Shown piece by piece: positions 1-7,721 of a DNA stretch of 34,391 nt. This stretch comes from a virus: IMG/VR virus record IMGVR_UViG_3300028228_000421, positions 1-34,391 of that record; one strand, 5' to 3'. A program made the translations under genes and the position numbers. Below the pieces are notes generated by a model. The model searched no databases. It had not been told where the DNA came from and saw nothing but the letters and a program-made list of their open reading frames with translations. Position 1 is the first letter of the stretch. Each line of letters starts with the position of its first letter.

Positions 1-50
1 CCGGACACAAGCGCGGCAAGAATCGTGCGGGATGAATACCACGGTTTCAT
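1..50 (-). CDS. Holin-like protein, 5' fragment cut by window edge
   Basis: These are the first 16 codons (MKPWYSSRTI...) of the 85-residue membrane protein found complete at 32211..32468. The ATG lies at 48..50 and overlaps the TAA stop of the upstream gene by one base (TAATG). The fragment is truncated only because the circular map was opened here. Confidence 0.85.
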   Translation of the reverse strand, partial: MKPWYSSRTILAALVS

Positions 51-352
51 TACATTTTGCCGCGAGCGATGAGGTTTTGAAGGGCAAGTTCCACAGTGGC
101 ATTGACGACCGAGGTGGACGCCTGAATGCCTGTAGCAATGGCCCGCGCTTGGATCTCGTCAACGGCCTGCTTACGCTTGATTTCCCCGGTGGCCTTGCTG
201 TCAGCCATAGATAGGACAACATCGAGAGCGATGGGCGCGAGTTGCTCCAAGAGGGTTGCCGCAGACGATGCTAGGATCGGCGCGAGGAAATTAAATAATG
301 CAACGGATGAGCCAGTAATCCAGGCCCAGAGTCGGAGGAATGTGTTCTTCAT
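50..352 (-). CDS. Small membrane protein of lysis region (100 aa)
   Basis: A 100-residue protein with a short positively charged N-terminus, a hydrophobic stretch at about residues 12-35, a second moderately hydrophobic stretch to about residue 50, and a polar Lys/Glu/Gln-rich C-terminal half predicted to be helical. The start overlaps the previous stop in an ATGA junction, and its own stop overlaps the next start in a TAATG junction. It is therefore translationally coupled with the neighbouring small membrane proteins. Its position just upstream of a two-TM holin-like gene and the lysin suggests a role in lysis or envelope disruption. No family was recognised with certainty. An identical copy lies at 32468..32770. 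Confidence 0.8.
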   Translation of the reverse strand: MKNTFLRLWAWITGSSVALFNFLAPILASSAATLLEQLAPIALDVVLSMADSKATGEIKRKQAVDEIQARAIATGIQASTSVVNATVELALQNLIARGKM

Positions 353-657
353 AATTTTTCTTTGACGTGTTCGAGAGCCCGCGTGTTGTCCGCCAATGCC
401 TTAGTGGCCCCGGCTAGGAGGACGGCCAATTCCCGGTTTGTGGTGATGAGATGCTCCGTAAAGTCCTTGCTCAGGGCTGTAAATTCTTGCCGTGCTTGCT
501 GGATTTGACTGGTAAAATACCGGGTCATCCACGCGCCGCAGATTAGGAAAATAATCAACATCGCCACAAACATCCAGCGGTCGGTCTGTTGGGCCATAAA
601 ATTTGCAGTTTCAAAGAGACCAGGCAGGTCAGTGGGATCGGGGATAGAAGGCGGCAT
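349..657 (-). CDS. Membrane-anchored coiled-coil protein (102 aa)
   Basis: A single strong transmembrane segment (about residues 28-44, WMFVAMLIIFLICGAW) is followed by a long polar helix (about residues 45-102) with heptad-like hydrophobic spacing. An N-in/C-out protein of this shape in a lysis region resembles an inner-membrane spanin subunit, but no outer-membrane partner was identified, so this is an inference. The stop overlaps the next start (ATGA). No Shine-Dalgarno site is visible; the upstream sequence is AT-rich (TTTTATATC before ATG). An identical copy lies at 32767..33075. Confidence 0.82.
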   Translation of the reverse strand: MPPSIPDPTDLPGLFETANFMAQQTDRWMFVAMLIIFLICGAWMTRYFTSQIQQARQEFTALSKDFTEHLITTNRELAVLLAGATKALADNTRALEHVKEKL

Positions 658-686
658 GATATAAAATTGCTAAAGAGCACTCAGCC

Positions 687-1103
687 TCATGGTTCTGGCG
701 TTGGCTCCGGCACGGGATCAATCGTCACGGTGCCGTCTTCGTTAATCGTGATGGCGGGAATGCGGCCGTTGATGGCGGCGAGGCGAGCGAGGCCAGCTGC
801 GTCGCCTTGCGCGGTCAGGAATCCGGCCACTAGCTCGCCAAATGATTGATTGATCGCAAAGACCGACGCGGCCTTGGTGCCGAGAGCGGCCAGCACGGCA
901 GCGGGATCGGGCGCGGACCATAGCCGCTGACTCGCATCGTCGAGATGGTTGAGGATTACGTCACGAGTCTGCGTTGGCGCGATAAGCAACTCGCGGGCTG
1001 TTCGCTGTGCTTGCGTCTCCGGCTCTGTGGTCAGGAGAGATTGCGCGGTTGCGTTAAGGGTGAGGGCCGCAAGGGCCGCGAGGATTGGGATTAGTTTTCT
1101 CAT
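687..1103 (-). CDS. Secreted protein with Sec signal peptide (138 aa)
   Basis: The N-terminus MRKLIPILAALAALTLNATA is a textbook Sec signal peptide: basic n-region, hydrophobic core and an A-T-A cleavage site before Q21. The mature part is helical and Ala/Leu-rich and ends in an acidic, proline-rich tail (EDGTVTIDPVPEPTPEP). The gene begins two bases after the stop of the signal-peptide fibre gene, so the two secreted proteins are probably made together. It may act in the periplasm at lysis, or it may be a chaperone or partner of the fibre. No family was recognised. An identical copy lies at 33105..33521. Confidence 0.82.
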   Translation of the reverse strand: MRKLIPILAALAALTLNATAQSLLTTEPETQAQRTARELLIAPTQTRDVILNHLDDASQRLWSAPDPAAVLAALGTKAASVFAINQSFGELVAGFLTAQGDAAGLARLAAINGRIPAITINEDGTVTIDPVPEPTPEP

Positions 1104-1105
1104 AA

Positions 1106-2584
1106 TTATTGCTCAGTCACGCGGATTTCCTGGACATATAAGTTGTCGGTATTTGTATCTCCGGCATTGGTTCTAATCGCCCAAAATGTTACAATGATTT
1201 GCGCTGCGGTTGATGGAATCACGATAGAATCGCTTTCGTAGAGTTTCGGATCTGTCGCTGAGGTGGGCGCGGCGTAATCGCTCCCAGTCACGGAGTCTCC
1301 CAAAATAGTGCCTCTCGCGGAGCTGAGCATTCCAGACAGGGCATTTCCTCCAGTGAGTTCAGCCGCGGTCAAATAGTTTAAATTAAACCTGAGCCTAAGA
1401 TTTCCGGCGCTAGTGCCATTAACCGCCACAACCGCGCCGATCTTAATTGTTTTCCCCGCCCATTCGCTCGGCGAGAGCGGCCCTTCGAGAACCGAGCCGT
1501 CCGCCCCGTCCACAAATGTCACAACCTGAGCAGTCCCAAAACTGGTGACGGTAAGCGACAAATTACTGTAAGTGCTCATCTTTGCCGCTCTCCACGCGAG
1601 TCCGGCCTTCGTGCGGCGAAAGTAGGCGTTGGGGATGTTCACCGTCCCAGCATTGATCGTCACGGCATCTCCGCTGGCGTCTCCAAGGGTCGTGTTGCCG
1701 CTCGCATTGACGGTGACAGGCGCGATAGTGCCCCCACTGATAGTGCCGGTGTTGACCGTCGTTCCCGCGAGCGTGCCGCTGGTGATGGTGCCCCCGGCTG
1801 CTGCGACACCGCCGAGGCCAACAAGCGTCTGATTCCCGGTGTTGATGCCGGAGGACGTGCCGGAGAAAATGCCGTCCTGCGTAGCGAGAGTGCCGAGGCC
1901 GAGGGTGCCCCGTCCGGCGGTTGCGTCGGCATCATCCAATAGGCTTAGGCCGAAGGCGCTGGCTTGGCTGTCGTCGAGCTTTAGATCCAGCGCGGTCTGA
2001 CCTGAGGTGGAGACAGGCTTGGCCGCATCGGATGTGTTGTCCACATTTCCGAGCCCCACGTCACCTTTGACGAGGCCCGTAGGGGTGGTGATTACCGGAG
2101 ATGTCAGGGTCTTGTTGGTGAGCGTTGCCGTCGCAGCGTCCTTTGTGGCATCGCTGGTGTTGTCCACGTTGCTGAGGCCAACCTGCGATTTGGTCATGTC
2201 GGTGAGCGCGGAGCCATTGCCGTTAAATGATCCGGTCGCAGTCACGTTGGTCGCATTCACGTTGGTCGTATTCACGTTGTTGGTCGCATTCACGTTGTTT
2301 TCCGCATACACGTTGGTCGCATCCACGTCGCCGGTCGCAGTCACGTTGCCGCTCGCAGTCACGGTGACAGGCGTGAGAGTCCCCCCGCTGATCGTGCCGG
2401 TGTTGATCGTCGTGAGCGCGAGCGTCCCGCTGGTGATGGTGGTAATCCCGGTAAAGGCATTGGTGCCAGTCCATGTTAGCTCTCCCGTGGCGGTCCCGTT
2501 AAATTTCGGGGACGAGATGTTGTTTTGAGCATGGACGGACCCCGAAATGAAAAGGATGGCGAGAATGTATTTAGGCAATTGCAT
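1106..2584 (-). CDS. Tail fibre-like protein with Sec signal peptide (492 aa)
   Basis: I chose the ATG at 2584 because it gives a clean signal peptide (MQLPKYILAILFISGSVHA, cleavage after V-H-A). The open frame extends further upstream to 2653 but without a plausible start context. The mature protein is a low-complexity beta-repeat fibre: Thr/Gly/Asn/Val-rich repeats (TSGTL, NTGTISGGT, VNATNV) plus two copies of VGLxNVDNTSDA, a motif common in phage tail fibres. The C-terminal ~200 residues (from about NAYFRRTKAG) look globular, a likely receptor-binding or trimerisation head. The start overlaps the upstream fibre/baseplate gene by 14 bases. A Sec signal on a tail fibre is unusual, because virion fibres normally assemble in the cytoplasm. 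The 5' part is missing from the second copy at the right end. Confidence 0.85.
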   Translation of the reverse strand: MQLPKYILAILFISGSVHAQNNISSPKFNGTATGELTWTGTNAFTGITTITSGTLALTTINTGTISGGTLTPVTVTASGNVTATGDVDATNVYAENNVNATNNVNTTNVNATNVTATGSFNGNGSALTDMTKSQVGLSNVDNTSDATKDAATATLTNKTLTSPVITTPTGLVKGDVGLGNVDNTSDAAKPVSTSGQTALDLKLDDSQASAFGLSLLDDADATAGRGTLGLGTLATQDGIFSGTSSGINTGNQTLVGLGGVAAAGGTITSGTLAGTTVNTGTISGGTIAPVTVNASGNTTLGDASGDAVTINAGTVNIPNAYFRRTKAGLAWRAAKMSTYSNLSLTVTSFGTAQVVTFVDGADGSVLEGPLSPSEWAGKTIKIGAVVAVNGTSAGNLRLRFNLNYLTAAELTGGNALSGMLSSARGTILGDSVTGSDYAAPTSATDPKLYESDSIVIPSTAAQIIVTFWAIRTNAGDTNTDNLYVQEIRVTEQ

Positions 2585-4136
2585 AATAATGGAGCAGGTA
2601 ATTGGCTGAGTCTGTGGGGCCGGAGAAATTGGCGGTGAAGCCAGTAGTGGCAATGCTTGCGGCCTCGATGGCTGCGTAAATCAAACCCTCGCCGGAAGGC
2701 GCTTCGATGGTGCAAATGATCGTGGTCGGCGCAACCGTCAACGCGGTGGAAAAGGTGACGTCTAATGTTGATACGCCGCTCCCGATGGCTTCCGCGCCGT
2801 ATCGTCCCACGCCCGGAACCGGGGTTGGGCTCAGGTTTCCAGCCTTGATAATGTCCTCAGAAATTGAGACGGAAGCGGAATAGGTTTGGATCTTGCCGGA
2901 CTCTGTGACTTCAACCTCGAAAACCAAGGTCAATTCGCTGGCCCCACTAACGTCAAAAAGGTCCTGAAGTGAAAAGGTGGAAAGCGTCAATGTCCCGGTC
3001 TTGCCAAGCGGTGCGGAAAGGATTGCGTCCTCGACCGTGATTTGCGGAAAGTTTGCGTTTTGTTTGCTGCCCGTAAAGCTCAAGACGTACGCGACGCCAG
3101 GGGTCCCGCTCACGCTGACGTTATCGGTCCCGATAGTATCGATAGCAACGAGCGCGGTTTGAACTGCGGAGACGGAAGCGTCAAAATCAATTTCGGCGGT
3201 CGTCCGCGCGGGAGTGGTGATCGTGCCAGTTCCCGAGTCGGCGGTGGCTGTGGTTATCGCTGCGCCGCCTGAAGTGGCTGCAATCGTGAATGTGGTTGGA
3301 GACGGTGCCGCTACAATATAATAAGTGGTGCCCTCTGTCCAGTTGGCCTCGTTAGTAAATCCCGTGCCGACTACTGGCTGGCCGACCGCAAAGCCGTGAT
3401 TGGCCGTGGTGGTAAAGACTCCCGCAACAACTGCCGCCGTGACGGAGCGCGTATCCGAAGGGATAGTAATGGAGAAAGTTCCGCCAACTGGAGCGGGCGC
3501 GAAATCAATTTGCTGGACCTCACTGGCCGTCAATGTCCCGGCAGTGACTGTGGACGGGGTAGCGGTGACGGTGCTGGCCAGGTTTGTAAAGCTGGTTTGG
3601 AGCGCGACGGGATCTGGCGAAAGAAAGATTTCCTGAACTTCCTGCACTGACCCCGACCCGGCAATGCGCTCAGAAACGATTGCAGTGGTGTCAGGGACTA
3701 GCGAGCTGTCTGTGACGGTGAACGCCGCCTGTGCTGCCGCTGTGACGAATGTAATGGCGTAGCGCGAACCGAACGCCGATTTGGTGATGGTGACGCCGCC
3801 CGCACTGGTGACAGATGCCAGAGCATTGACCGCCGTGGAGAGCGCGGCCGCAGTGATATTGTAGGCCAGCGCGGCGGTTGTGTCCCCGCTGAGAGTGATT
3901 GTCCAGGTGCCGCTGGTGGGAACTGCCCGCAAATCGCCGAGCCCAACTTTGATGCTGGCACCGGATTTATCCAGATACGAATACGGCCGGCCAAAAATGC
4001 CCGTTTGTTTTAAGAAATGGACTTCAACGGTGTCAGAGTCGCCATTGAAAAAGTCCGCCGGAAGCAATCTGCCGGAATCTGTATCCGACTTGACAAACGC
4101 AAGGTCGGTTGTATCGATGAAAAACTTGCGAGCCAT
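2571..4136 (-). CDS. Tail tip/fibre protein, lectin-like C-terminus (521 aa)
   Basis: The N-terminal ~65 residues include an extended segment (IFGRPYSYLDKSGASIKVGLG) similar in style to BppU-like baseplate attachment domains. The middle is made of beta-rich Thr/Ala/Val repeats, with at least two related modules containing paired TxxEI-D and GxxYxxTF elements. The C-terminal ~80 residues (VTFSTALTVAPTTIICTIEAP...NYLLHYYAIA) resemble H-type-lectin domains that bind surface carbohydrate. It lies between a Cys-rich tail-tip protein and the second fibre, so a host-recognition or baseplate role is likely. The gene is preceded by a TTTGACACC intergenic motif. The domain assignments are visual resemblance only. 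Confidence 0.8.
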   Translation of the reverse strand: MARKFFIDTTDLAFVKSDTDSGRLLPADFFNGDSDTVEVHFLKQTGIFGRPYSYLDKSGASIKVGLGDLRAVPTSGTWTITLSGDTTAALAYNITAAALSTAVNALASVTSAGGVTITKSAFGSRYAITFVTAAAQAAFTVTDSSLVPDTTAIVSERIAGSGSVQEVQEIFLSPDPVALQTSFTNLASTVTATPSTVTAGTLTASEVQQIDFAPAPVGGTFSITIPSDTRSVTAAVVAGVFTTTANHGFAVGQPVVGTGFTNEANWTEGTTYYIVAAPSPTTFTIAATSGGAAITTATADSGTGTITTPARTTAEIDFDASVSAVQTALVAIDTIGTDNVSVSGTPGVAYVLSFTGSKQNANFPQITVEDAILSAPLGKTGTLTLSTFSLQDLFDVSGASELTLVFEVEVTESGKIQTYSASVSISEDIIKAGNLSPTPVPGVGRYGAEAIGSGVSTLDVTFSTALTVAPTTIICTIEAPSGEGLIYAAIEAASIATTGFTANFSGPTDSANYLLHYYAIA

Positions 4137-4150
4137 TTACTAGCGGACTG

Positions 4151-4158
4151 GTGTCAAA
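4151..4158 (-). other. TTTGACAC intergenic motif
   Basis: The minus strand reads TTTGACAC in the short gap between a stop at 4164 and the next ATG at 4136. The same octamer occurs in at least three other late-operon gaps. It resembles a -35 hexamer but lacks a matching -10, so its role is unknown. Confidence 0.45.
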
Positions 4159-4163
4159 GTTGA

Positions 4164-4391
4164 TTACGTGTTGAGAGCACTATCGCAACAGCCGCTGGCC
4201 CTTGGAGCGGTTGCAGGGTGGCTTCTCTCGGCTCTTGCGAAAAGCTCTGTGGCGAATTCTTGAGTGTTATTCCCGGCAGCGATGCATGATTGGCATTGTC
4301 CAAGGTAAGGCTTGCCGCCGTAGAGATGGAGAGCACAAAGTCGGCGTCCAGTGTCTTTGCCGGGTGGCTGGGATTGGTGTGGGCAGGTCAT
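4164..4391 (-). CDS. Small Cys-rich, probable zinc-binding protein (75 aa)
   Basis: This 75-residue protein carries C3, C19, C33 and C36 in a C-x15-C-x13-C-x2-C pattern around a GGKPYLGQC segment, which suggests a structural zinc site, and it has a further CC pair near the C-terminus. The ATG overlaps the stop of the larger Cys-rich tail protein in an ATGA junction, which is the main reason to call it real. Its place between tail-tip genes suggests a tail-tip accessory or an assembly factor. The function is not recognised. Confidence 0.7.
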   Translation of the reverse strand: MTCPHQSQPPGKDTGRRLCALHLYGGKPYLGQCQSCIAAGNNTQEFATELFARAERSHPATAPRASGCCDSALNT

Positions 4392-5023
4392 GCGGATATA
4401 ACTTCGAAATAGCGTTCAAACACCCTACAGTCAAACAACCAATAGGGACCTATCGGGGAATTTGCCCGATGCCCACAAAAAGATCTCTTCTCCATCCTTC
4501 CGCCCCAACCATACTCCGGCGCACCTGGCTCTTCACCAAACAAGCCCCCGAAACAGCTCCACCCTATATCATAAGGATTGAACCTTAGAAACCCAGACCA
4601 TTCGTTTTCCCATCGGCACAATGACACTCTGTGAACCAACACCTCCTCAAGAACTTCATCGTAGTCGACCAGCCTAATGATATAAGTTGCCGCAAACTGA
4701 TCCTCTACGGCATTGTCTCCCGGCGTCAGGTTGCCGTCTCCCCCGATCAGGCAGGCTTGAGTTGTCCTGACTCCGCCAACATATTTCGCCCACGTGTCAG
4801 TTTCAAAAATCACTCCGTTTGTCGTGTCGCCGTAGCTGGTCCCTGAGCGCGACAAGCTGCCGACCCCAAGAAGGGTGATTGCGTCCGGCAAATCCTCTGC
4901 AATTAATAAGTCACCAAGGGGCGTAGGTTTCGCCGGATACATGCAGCAACCTCCGCAGCACTCACAAGAAGCCTTCCCGTCTTTCAGGACAACCTTTCCG
5001 TCAGATAACTTGATCGTAGCCAT
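4388..5023 (-). CDS. Tail-region protein with N-terminal CC motif (211 aa)
   Basis: The N-terminus contains two short KVVLKDGK-like beta strands and then a dense cysteine cluster (C20, C22, C23, C26, C27; CECCGGCCMYP). After a linker comes a beta-rich domain with several aromatic residues and more cysteines. The cluster could bind metal or cross-link the virion tip. It lies four bases downstream of an 86-residue gene and overlaps a small Cys-rich gene at its 3' end, so several cysteine-rich products are made side by side. It is probably a tail-tip component; no enzymatic motif was seen. Confidence 0.78.
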   Translation of the reverse strand: MATIKLSDGKVVLKDGKASCECCGGCCMYPAKPTPLGDLLIAEDLPDAITLLGVGSLSRSGTSYGDTTNGVIFETDTWAKYVGGVRTTQACLIGGDGNLTPGDNAVEDQFAATYIIRLVDYDEVLEEVLVHRVSLCRWENEWSGFLRFNPYDIGWSCFGGLFGEEPGAPEYGWGGRMEKRSFCGHRANSPIGPYWLFDCRVFERYFEVISA

Positions 5024-5026
5024 AGC

Positions 5027-5287
5027 CTAGCAAGCCTCTGTTTCAAGCAAGGTAAAGACGCCATCAATAAACCCGAGAACATACGTGCCGGTGGCCGGGA
5101 CATCAAACCCGAAGCCTAACTCGTCACTCAGCGGAAAGTTTGGGGTGATCGTAAACATTGCTTCAACCGGTGAAGCAACCTTGAGCCGGACCGCCGTGAA
5201 ATTCTCGTCAATCTCGCGTGCCACAATTGGCTTCACTCGCCCCTCCGGCGACTTAACCTTGTCCTGAAATTTGTATAGCTCAGCCAT
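5027..5287 (-). CDS. Hypothetical tail-region protein (86 aa)
   Basis: A small, probably all-beta protein (MAELYKFQDKVKSPEGRVKP...). Its start overlaps the stop of the upstream gene by one base (TAATG), so it is coupled with the tail-tip genes. It ends in LLETEAC. No family was recognised. Its position between a 201-residue tail gene and the Cys-rich protein suggests a baseplate or tip component. Confidence 0.75.
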   Translation of the reverse strand: MAELYKFQDKVKSPEGRVKPIVAREIDENFTAVRLKVASPVEAMFTITPNFPLSDELGFGFDVPATGTYVLGFIDGVFTLLETEAC

Positions 5288-5892
5288 TATGATACGCTAT
5301 TTCTCCCTATTACGTTATATTTCCATGATTCAATTACGGTTTCATATTGTCCGTAATTAGATATTACAGTATCAATGATTTGCCAGTTGCCGCGCACGTG
5401 AAGAAGACGAAGTAGCGTTGAAGAGGGATCATCTGATGAAAATATTATTGGTTCCAAAATTATTCTTTTCACGCTTCGCAATGGCGCATTAACTTGCTTT
5501 GTATAAAAATACCGATGAGTTGGGATTGTGCGAGAAATAACTTCGCCTAAGGGCCTGATTATTCTTGTAGTTTCAATCGTTACATTTAATGTCTCATAGC
5601 TTTCCCCTCGCCCGCCTTCAGAGACCCCGGTGACGCCATAAAAAACGCAGTCGAAATAAACGTGGGTTGCGTCTTGCGTCTCTGTTGGCGGATTGAACAA
5701 ATAAAGATTTGCGTATCCTTCCGCCCTGTAGCCCGGACGCAAGACCTGCCTGGCGTCCCTAATCTTATCTTTTCGGATAGCGTATCGCCGTTGCAACTCG
5801 GTCAGGTTCGATTGTCCAGTTGTAACCTTGTCCCCGGCCTGCCGGATAAGCGTGTCCGCGCCTAGATATTTGATGTTAGCGCCGTTGTTCAT
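5287..5892 (-). CDS. Hypothetical distal-tail protein (201 aa)
   Basis: It follows the tape measure gene directly with an ATGA overlap, the position usually held by distal-tail or tail-tip hub genes in siphophages. It is rich in Ile/Arg/Tyr with alternating beta-type patterns (TLNVTIETTRIIRPLGEV). The DNA here is visibly more AT-rich than the neighbouring tail genes, which may mean a separate origin. There are no catalytic motifs. The distal-tail role is inferred from position only. Confidence 0.78.
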   Translation of the reverse strand: MNNGANIKYLGADTLIRQAGDKVTTGQSNLTELQRRYAIRKDKIRDARQVLRPGYRAEGYANLYLFNPPTETQDATHVYFDCVFYGVTGVSEGGRGESYETLNVTIETTRIIRPLGEVISRTIPTHRYFYTKQVNAPLRSVKRIILEPIIFSSDDPSSTLLRLLHVRGNWQIIDTVISNYGQYETVIESWKYNVIGRNSVS

Positions 5893-7721
5893 GCCATTAC
5901 CTGTTGCGGGAGTTTGGGTTCAATTTTTTCAAGGATTGCTTTGATCGCGGTTACGATTGATTCCATGGATTGCGCTTCTGGCTTTTTGGAGTCTGGCCCC
6001 TTGCCTTGCTTGCTCTCGCCTTCGATTTCCTTTTCGGCTTGTTTCTTTTTTTCAGACTCCCCCTTCATCGCATCCATTCGCGCATCAAGCTCTTCCCTAA
6101 GAGTGCCGCCCTTTGTCCTGTCGGCCATTGGGATATCCCGATCAGCGTCAATTTGCTTTTGCCTTGCGGACTTCCCGAGGTTCCTGATCTTGTCTGCTCG
6201 CGGTTGCCGACGGATTGACGGTTGATTTATTTCAACCGCATCGGCATCGGCGGCATCGGCGGCATCAATAGGTCGCTCTCCTCTTTGCCGGGAAGTTGTT
6301 GGAGCAACCGGCGGCCCGTCTGGAGCAACCGGCGGCCCGTCTGGAGCAACCGGCGGCCCGTCTGGAGCAACCGGCGGCCCGTCTGGAGCAACCGGCGGCC
6401 CGTCTGGAGCAACCGGCGGCCCAATGAAATCCGCTGCCGAAATGCCAGCCAAGCCATCCTTAACTCCTTCTGTGATTTTCTCGCCAATGCCTTGCGCCGA
6501 TTGTGAAAGCGCAACCTGAGCTGCGGATTCGGCTTTTTGATAGGTGTCATATGCGCCAAGAACATCTTCCACAATGTAAGGAGTTGTGCTTTGCGCATAA
6601 TCAAAAGCATCTTTAATTGATTTGCCCGCTACCTGCATTCCTACTCTTGCGGACTCAGACGCAACAATCATTGCGGAATTTGCCTCAATCAATGGCTGTA
6701 CCCCGGCCTGAAGAGAAGGGAACACTACCGACAACGCATTGATAACATTCAGTGCCGCATCAATCAGTATCTTATTGAACTCAGACCCAGCATAAAATAG
6801 CCCTTGGAAAAGTAATGTTGTAACATTTGGGATTAAGTCCGCGCCAGCCAGATTAAAGAAGTTTTCTCCAACTGCAACTGCGTATTGAGCCATTGCTATC
6901 AGCTCATTCCCGATGTCTTTCACTCTTCCGTACATCTTCAGTCCGATAGCCTCAGCCGACGCGCCAAAGTTAGAAATTAACGCGGCTAGACCTTCTCCAA
7001 ATGACGCGCCGGAACCAGCTGCGTCTAATGTCGTTAACGATCCGATAAGCTCATTGATTGCTGGCAAAACTTCCGAGAGAAGCCCTGCAGAAAATTCTGT
7101 GCCTTTACTTTTAATGGCAGCAAAACCATCGCCAAAATCATCAAACGCTTGATTTGATTTATCCAAAACGTCAGGCAGGCTTCCAAGCTGATCTTTTGAT
7201 CGCTGGATTTGCCCATCAAAATCTCTCAAGAGCGGAAGCAATTTAGACCCGGACTTTCCAAAAACGCCCATGGCTGCGGCAGCTCTTTTTGTCGGGTCAT
7301 CAATTGCAGCAATCCCGGCAGACATGATTTGCATTTGCTCCGTGGGTAATTTGCCCTCCAGGTCTGCGGCGGTTAGGCCCATGAGCGCGAGCGCGTCAAC
7401 CGCCTCGGCGGTTCCTTCGGACGCGTCTTGGATAGACTTCTGCATTTTTGCAATAGCCGGACCAACATTCTCAGCTCCCGCTCCTGCATTTTGAAACGAC
7501 CTTTCCAGAATTGCCAGATTGCCAGCCGTGTCTCCCGTGCTGGAAGCCAAGTCGTTCAACCGTCCTCCCATGTCGAGCGCGTCGGAAAATGACGAAATGA
7601 CTGCCCGCACCGAAATGAAGGCGGCAGCCATTCCAGCAATCGACCCCATAGCGCCCTTTATGCCGCTGCGAAAAGCCTTAGCGTCGGCCCCTATTTTGAA
7701 ACTGAGTGCTTCAACGGCCAT
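5889..7721 (-). CDS. Tail tape measure protein (610 aa)
   Basis: This is the longest late gene. The N-terminus (ALSFKIGADAKAFRSGIKGA) is a typical tape-measure start, followed by Ala/Gly-rich amphipathic helix with the FGKSGSKLLPLL motif seen in many siphophage tape measures (about residues 150-165). Hydrophobic segments lie in the middle, and the C-terminal region contains six PPVAPDG repeats followed by a highly charged Lys/Glu/Arg-rich segment. The family sets tail length and is ejected with DNA. With 610 residues the predicted tail is modest, below about 100 nm. The gene overlaps its upstream neighbour by 11 bases and the next gene by ATGA. Confidence 0.92.
   Translation of the reverse strand: MAVEALSFKIGADAKAFRSGIKGAMGSIAGMAAAFISVRAVISSFSDALDMGGRLNDLASSTGDTAGNLAILERSFQNAGAGAENVGPAIAKMQKSIQDASEGTAEAVDALALMGLTAADLEGKLPTEQMQIMSAGIAAIDDPTKRAAAAMGVFGKSGSKLLPLLRDFDGQIQRSKDQLGSLPDVLDKSNQAFDDFGDGFAAIKSKGTEFSAGLLSEVLPAINELIGSLTTLDAAGSGASFGEGLAALISNFGASAEAIGLKMYGRVKDIGNELIAMAQYAVAVGENFFNLAGADLIPNVTTLLFQGLFYAGSEFNKILIDAALNVINALSVVFPSLQAGVQPLIEANSAMIVASESARVGMQVAGKSIKDAFDYAQSTTPYIVEDVLGAYDTYQKAESAAQVALSQSAQGIGEKITEGVKDGLAGISAADFIGPPVAPDGPPVAPDGPPVAPDGPPVAPDGPPVAPDGPPVAPTTSRQRGERPIDAADAADADAVEINQPSIRRQPRADKIRNLGKSARQKQIDADRDIPMADRTKGGTLREELDARMDAMKGESEKKKQAEKEIEGESKQGKGPDSKKPEAQSMESIVTAIKAILEKIEPKLPQQVMA
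6301..6426 (-). repeat. 21-bp tandem repeats in tape measure gene
   Basis: Five identical 21-bp units start at 6301, 6322, 6343, 6364 and 6385, and a sixth at 6406 diverges after 17 bases. Each encodes PPVAPDG in the tape measure protein. Perfect identity, including synonymous positions, suggests recent expansion or active homogenisation. Confidence 0.97.

Larger units (their letters stand above)
1..1973. repeat. Terminal direct repeat, left copy
   Basis: This segment is repeated at the right end with an offset of 32,418 bases. The boundaries were checked at both ends and the coding content matches throughout. It contains the start of a holin-like gene, three complete small late genes and the 3' part of the signal-peptide fibre gene. 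The right copy stops in the middle of that fibre gene, which argues that the repeat ends are not biological gene boundaries. It most likely marks circularity of the assembled genome; a real direct terminal repeat is the alternative. Confidence 0.95.

Noticed and set aside
2007-2528. Plus-strand 173-codon hydrophobic frame
   Set aside because: It is antisense to the low-complexity fibre repeats; Val/Leu/Pro bias comes from the complement of Asn/Thr/Gly codons.
6301-6426. Tandem repeats as a CRISPR array
   Set aside because: Units are contiguous 21-mers without spacers and lie in frame inside a coding region.
6222-6506. Plus-strand frame with WSNRRPV repeats
   Set aside because: It is the antisense shadow of the PPVAPDG repeats in the tape measure gene.
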